Positions 61,610 to 64,000 of a stretch of DNA of 64,000 nucleotides are shown here, in pieces. Under the pieces are notes generated by a model, which was not told the DNA's origin, did no database searches, and saw only the letters and a program-made list of their open reading frames with translations. The position numbers and the translations under genes were made by a program. Source of the stretch: Streptomyces hokutonensis (lineage in GTDB: Bacteria > Actinomycetota > Actinomycetes > Streptomycetales > Streptomycetaceae); contig NZ_BARG01000054.1 of NCBI RefSeq assembly GCF_000376565.1, positions 89,341 through 153,340 on the forward strand, written 5' to 3'. Every line of letters starts with the position of its first letter. The first letter of the stretch is position 1.

Positions 61610-62620
61610 TCAGTCGCCCTCGGTCCGCTCCCGGGTGGCCAGCAGCCGTCGTAGCGAATAGAGCCGCTGCGGGTCGGCGTGGCCGTCGGCCACCCACTGG
61701 TCCAGGGCGCAGTCCGGCTCGTCGTGGCTGCACGCGCGCGGGCAGTCGACCGTGCCGGGCTCCAGGTCGGGGAAGGCCTTGATGACCCGGGACGGGTCCA
61801 CGTGGTGCAGACCGAAGGAACGGACGCCCGGGGTGTCGACGACCCAGCCCGAGTCGTCCGGCAGCGGGATCGCGCGCGCCGAGGTCGTGGTGTGCCGGCC
61901 GCGCCCGGTCACGGCGTTGACGATGCCGGTGCTGCGCCGCCGCTCCAGCGAGACCAGCGCGTTCACGAGGGTCGTCTTGCCGACGCCGGAGTGCCCGACG
62001 AACGCGGTGATCTTGCCGTCCAGCTGCTTGCGCACCCGCTCCACCGCGCTGCCGTTCTCCAGCTCCTCACGGCTCGTCACGACATACGGGACGCCCAACG
62101 CGCCGTACAGCTCAAGGAGTTGGTCGGGTGAGGCCAGGTCCGACTTCGTCAGCACGAGGAGCGGGTCGAGGCCGCCATCGTAGGCCGCGACCAGACAGCG
62201 GTCGATGAGGCGGGGGCGCGGCTCGGGGTCGGCGAGGGCGGTGACGATGGCGAGCTGGTCGGCGTTGGCGACGACCACGCGCTCGTACGGGTCGTCGTCG
62301 TCGGCCGTGCGACGCAGCACGGAGGTGCGCGGCTCGATGCGGATGATGCGGGCGAGGGTGTCCTTGTCGCCGGACAGGTCGCCGATGATGCCGACGCGGT
62401 CGCCGACCACCGCCGCCTTCCGGCCCAGTTCGCGGGCCTTGACCGCCATCACGACCCGGTCCTCGACGAGGCAGGTCAGGCGGCCCCGGTCGACGGTGAG
62501 GACCATGCCCTCGACCGCCTCCTCGTGCTTGGGGCGGATGTTCGTGCGCGGCCGGTTGCCCTTGCGGTTCGGGCGCTGGCGGATGTCGTCCTCGTCGGTG
62601 TTCTTGCCGTAGCGGCGCAT
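61610..62620 (-). CDS. rsgA: Ribosome small-subunit GTPase RsgA
   Basis: A 336-residue circularly permuted GTPase: OB domain first (about 35-105), then TKSD (158-161, G4), GHSGVGKT (209-216, G1), DTPG (Asp262, G3), and a zinc site Cys293, Cys297, His299 and Cys304. It acts late in 30S assembly. The order of motifs proves permutation. ATG at 62620, 12 bases after the aroA stop, so it belongs to that operon. Confidence 0.95.
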   Translation of the reverse strand: MRRYGKNTDEDDIRQRPNRKGNRPRTNIRPKHEEAVEGMVLTVDRGRLTCLVEDRVVMAVKARELGRKAAVVGDRVGIIGDLSGDKDTLARIIRIEPRTSVLRRTADDDDPYERVVVANADQLAIVTALADPEPRPRLIDRCLVAAYDGGLDPLLVLTKSDLASPDQLLELYGALGVPYVVTSREELENGSAVERVRKQLDGKITAFVGHSGVGKTTLVNALVSLERRRSTGIVNAVTGRGRHTTTSARAIPLPDDSGWVVDTPGVRSFGLHHVDPSRVIKAFPDLEPGTVDCPRACSHDEPDCALDQWVADGHADPQRLYSLRRLLATRERTEGD

Positions 62621-62632
62621 GGCGTGAGTCCC

Positions 62633-63955
62633 CTACGCCCCATCGCTCCCGAGCATCCCGGCCCACAGATCGGGGAAGTCCGGAAGCGTCTTCGCGGTCG
62701 TCGCCACGTTCTCGATCTGCACGCCCTCGACCGCGAGGCCGATGATCGCCCCGGCCGTCGCCATCCGGTGGTCCTCGTACGTGTGGAAGATCCCGCCGTG
62801 CAGGCGGCGCGGGCGGATGTGCAGACCGTCGGCGGTCTCGGTCACGTCACCGCCGAGCTCGTTGATCTCCTTGGTCAGCGCGGCCAGCCGGTCCGTCTCG
62901 TGCAGGCGGAGATGGGAGACACCCCGGAGCGTGGACGGGGAGTCCGCGAGGGCGGCCACGGCCGCGATGCCCGGGGTCAGTTCGCCGACCTCGCCCAGGT
63001 CCACGTCGATACCGTGGATCGCACCCGAACCGGTGAACTCCAGTCCGTACTCGGTGAGTTCGCAGGAACCACCCATCTCGGTGAAGATCTCCCGCAGCCG
63101 GTCACCGGGCTGCGTCGTCCGCGCCGGCCAGTCCGGCACGACCACCTTGCCGCCGGCCACGAGCGCCGCCGCGAGGAACGGCTGCGCGTTCGACAGATCC
63201 GGCTCCACGGTCAGATCCCGGCCGAGCAGCGCGCCCGGGGTCACCCGCCAGACGTTCGGCTCGCCGCCCGACTCCGGGGTGTCCACCTGGGCGCCGACCG
63301 CGCGCAGCATGTCGACGGTCATGCGGATGTGGGGCATGGAGGGGAGGGAGGAGCCGATGTGACGGACCTCGACGCCCATGTTGAAGCGCGGGCCCGAGAG
63401 CAGGAGCGCGCTCACGAACTGGGACGACGAGGACGCGTCGATCTCCACCGGTCCGCCGTCCAGCGCGCCCCCGCCGTGCACGGTCAGGGGCAGTGCGCCC
63501 CGGCCGTCGTCGTCGATGCGGGCACCGAGCACGCGCAGGGCGTCGATCACGCCGTTCAGGGGGCGTTCGTACGACCTCGGGTCGCCGTCGAAGCGGATGG
63601 GGCCGTCGGCCAGCGCGGCGACCGGCGGCAGGAAGCGCATCACGGTGCCGGCGTTGCCGACGTCCACCGTGGCCGGGCCGTGCAGGCCCGACGGGATGAC
63701 CCGCCAGAACTCGCCGGAGCCCTTCTCCGTGCCCACGCCCTCCTCGATGCCCACGCCCATCGCGCGCAGGGCGCCTGCCATCAGAAGGGTGTCGCGGGAG
63801 CGGAGGGGGCGGCGGAGCCAGCCCGGTTCGCTGGCGAGAGCGGCCAGGACGAGGGCGCGGTTGGTGACGGACTTGGACCCGGGGACGTGGACCGTCGCGT
63901 CGACGGCTCCGCGCGCGTGGGGGGCGGGCCAAAGGGCGGTTTCGTTCGGGGCCAT
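62633..63955 (-). CDS. aroA: 3-phosphoshikimate 1-carboxyvinyltransferase (EPSP synthase)
   Basis: A 440-residue EPSP synthase, sixth step of the shikimate pathway. GSKSVTNR (26-33) binds shikimate 3-phosphate and NAGTVMR (101-107) lies at the PEP site; the C-terminal half shows HETDRL and EDHRMA. It is complete. ATG at 63955 is taken as start; a GTG three codons earlier is possible. TTATAC at 63966-63971 (minus strand) may be its -10 box, with a very short leader. RsgA follows. In Streptomyces the sigR locus is expected nearby but lies outside this window. Confidence 0.95.
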   Translation of the reverse strand: MAPNETALWPAPHARGAVDATVHVPGSKSVTNRALVLAALASEPGWLRRPLRSRDTLLMAGALRAMGVGIEEGVGTEKGSGEFWRVIPSGLHGPATVDVGNAGTVMRFLPPVAALADGPIRFDGDPRSYERPLNGVIDALRVLGARIDDDGRGALPLTVHGGGALDGGPVEIDASSSSQFVSALLLSGPRFNMGVEVRHIGSSLPSMPHIRMTVDMLRAVGAQVDTPESGGEPNVWRVTPGALLGRDLTVEPDLSNAQPFLAAALVAGGKVVVPDWPARTTQPGDRLREIFTEMGGSCELTEYGLEFTGSGAIHGIDVDLGEVGELTPGIAAVAALADSPSTLRGVSHLRLHETDRLAALTKEINELGGDVTETADGLHIRPRRLHGGIFHTYEDHRMATAGAIIGLAVEGVQIENVATTAKTLPDFPDLWAGMLGSDGA

Positions 63956-64000
63956 GGGCCCCACTGTATAAGTACGTCGTGTTTCGAGTGCTGCGCCGTT

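Overview
The sequence is very GC-rich, with strong G/C bias at third codon positions, frequent GTG starts, ATGA/GTGA stop-start overlaps and lipoprotein/actinobacterial gene families. It is chromosomal DNA of a Streptomyces or close relative. Gene content and order match, from my memory of the families, the part of the Streptomyces chromosome that carries moeZ, the WhiB7/WblC regulator and aroA. A good part of it also parallels the Mycobacterium tuberculosis segment from about Rv3193c to Rv3207c (DUF3152 protein, MoeZ, MGMT-like protein, AdnA/AdnB, NudC, mycoredoxin, UvrD2, ABC1 kinase, WhiB7, DUF2342 protein, PDZ-Lon protease, UPF0182 protein). No plasmid, phage, IS element or CRISPR array is visible; the window is essentially core chromosome with several lineage-specific insertions.

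Layout. 0.2-3.7 kb: a small acidic protein, an alpha/beta hydrolase and a repeat-containing, membrane-anchored DUF3152 protein with a metzincin-like zinc motif. 3.7-9.5 kb: a peptide ABC importer operon (lipoprotein, two permeases, one fused double ATPase) preceded by a promoter and a short Cys-containing leader ORF. 9.5-14.8 kb: a four-gene surface-polysaccharide-like operon (DUF3492/GT4 glycosyltransferase, membrane protein, NAD-dependent epimerase, spherulin-4-like protein) with tandem palindromes and a large 5' hairpin in front. 14.8-22.2 kb: MoeZ, two tandem secreted S33 peptidases and a large pseudokinase/LPG-synthase-type membrane protein. 22.4-35.5 kb: genome maintenance and redox block (alkyltransferase-like protein, AdnA, AdnB, M20 peptidase, NudC, mycoredoxin, UvrD2).

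35.5-43.9 kb: the antibiotic-inducible regulator WblC/WhiB7 with its own AT-rich promoter, a 105-codon upstream ORF and a terminator-attenuator, followed by small proteins, an ABC1 kinase overlapping an E1-like/ThiF protein, a YgjP-type metallopeptidase and a tandem set of three AIM24 proteins (the first fused to a TerD domain). 43.9-53 kb: Nudix, DUF2342, SDR, MoaE, a small membrane protein, PDZ-Lon protease, a PPA1309-type protein and UPF0182. 53-55.5 kb: two identical initiator tRNA-fMet genes that bracket a Sel1-repeat protein. 55.5-64 kb: a nitrate/taurine-type ABC importer, a Fur-family regulator, a CBS protein, HisN, a TetR/SMR pair, RsgA and AroA.

The genes work in several groups: molybdenum cofactor/sulfur transfer (MoeZ, MoaE), recombination and nucleotide quality control (AdnAB, UvrD2, ATL, NudC), thiol redox and antibiotic response (mycoredoxin, WblC), peptide import, and amino acid biosynthesis (HisN, AroA). 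Four convergent gene junctions carry near-perfect hairpins that look like bidirectional terminators. The most noteworthy points are the Pel/galactosaminogalactan-like operon, the WblC leader, the E1-like/ABC1-kinase pair, the triple AIM24 cluster and the paired initiator tRNAs.
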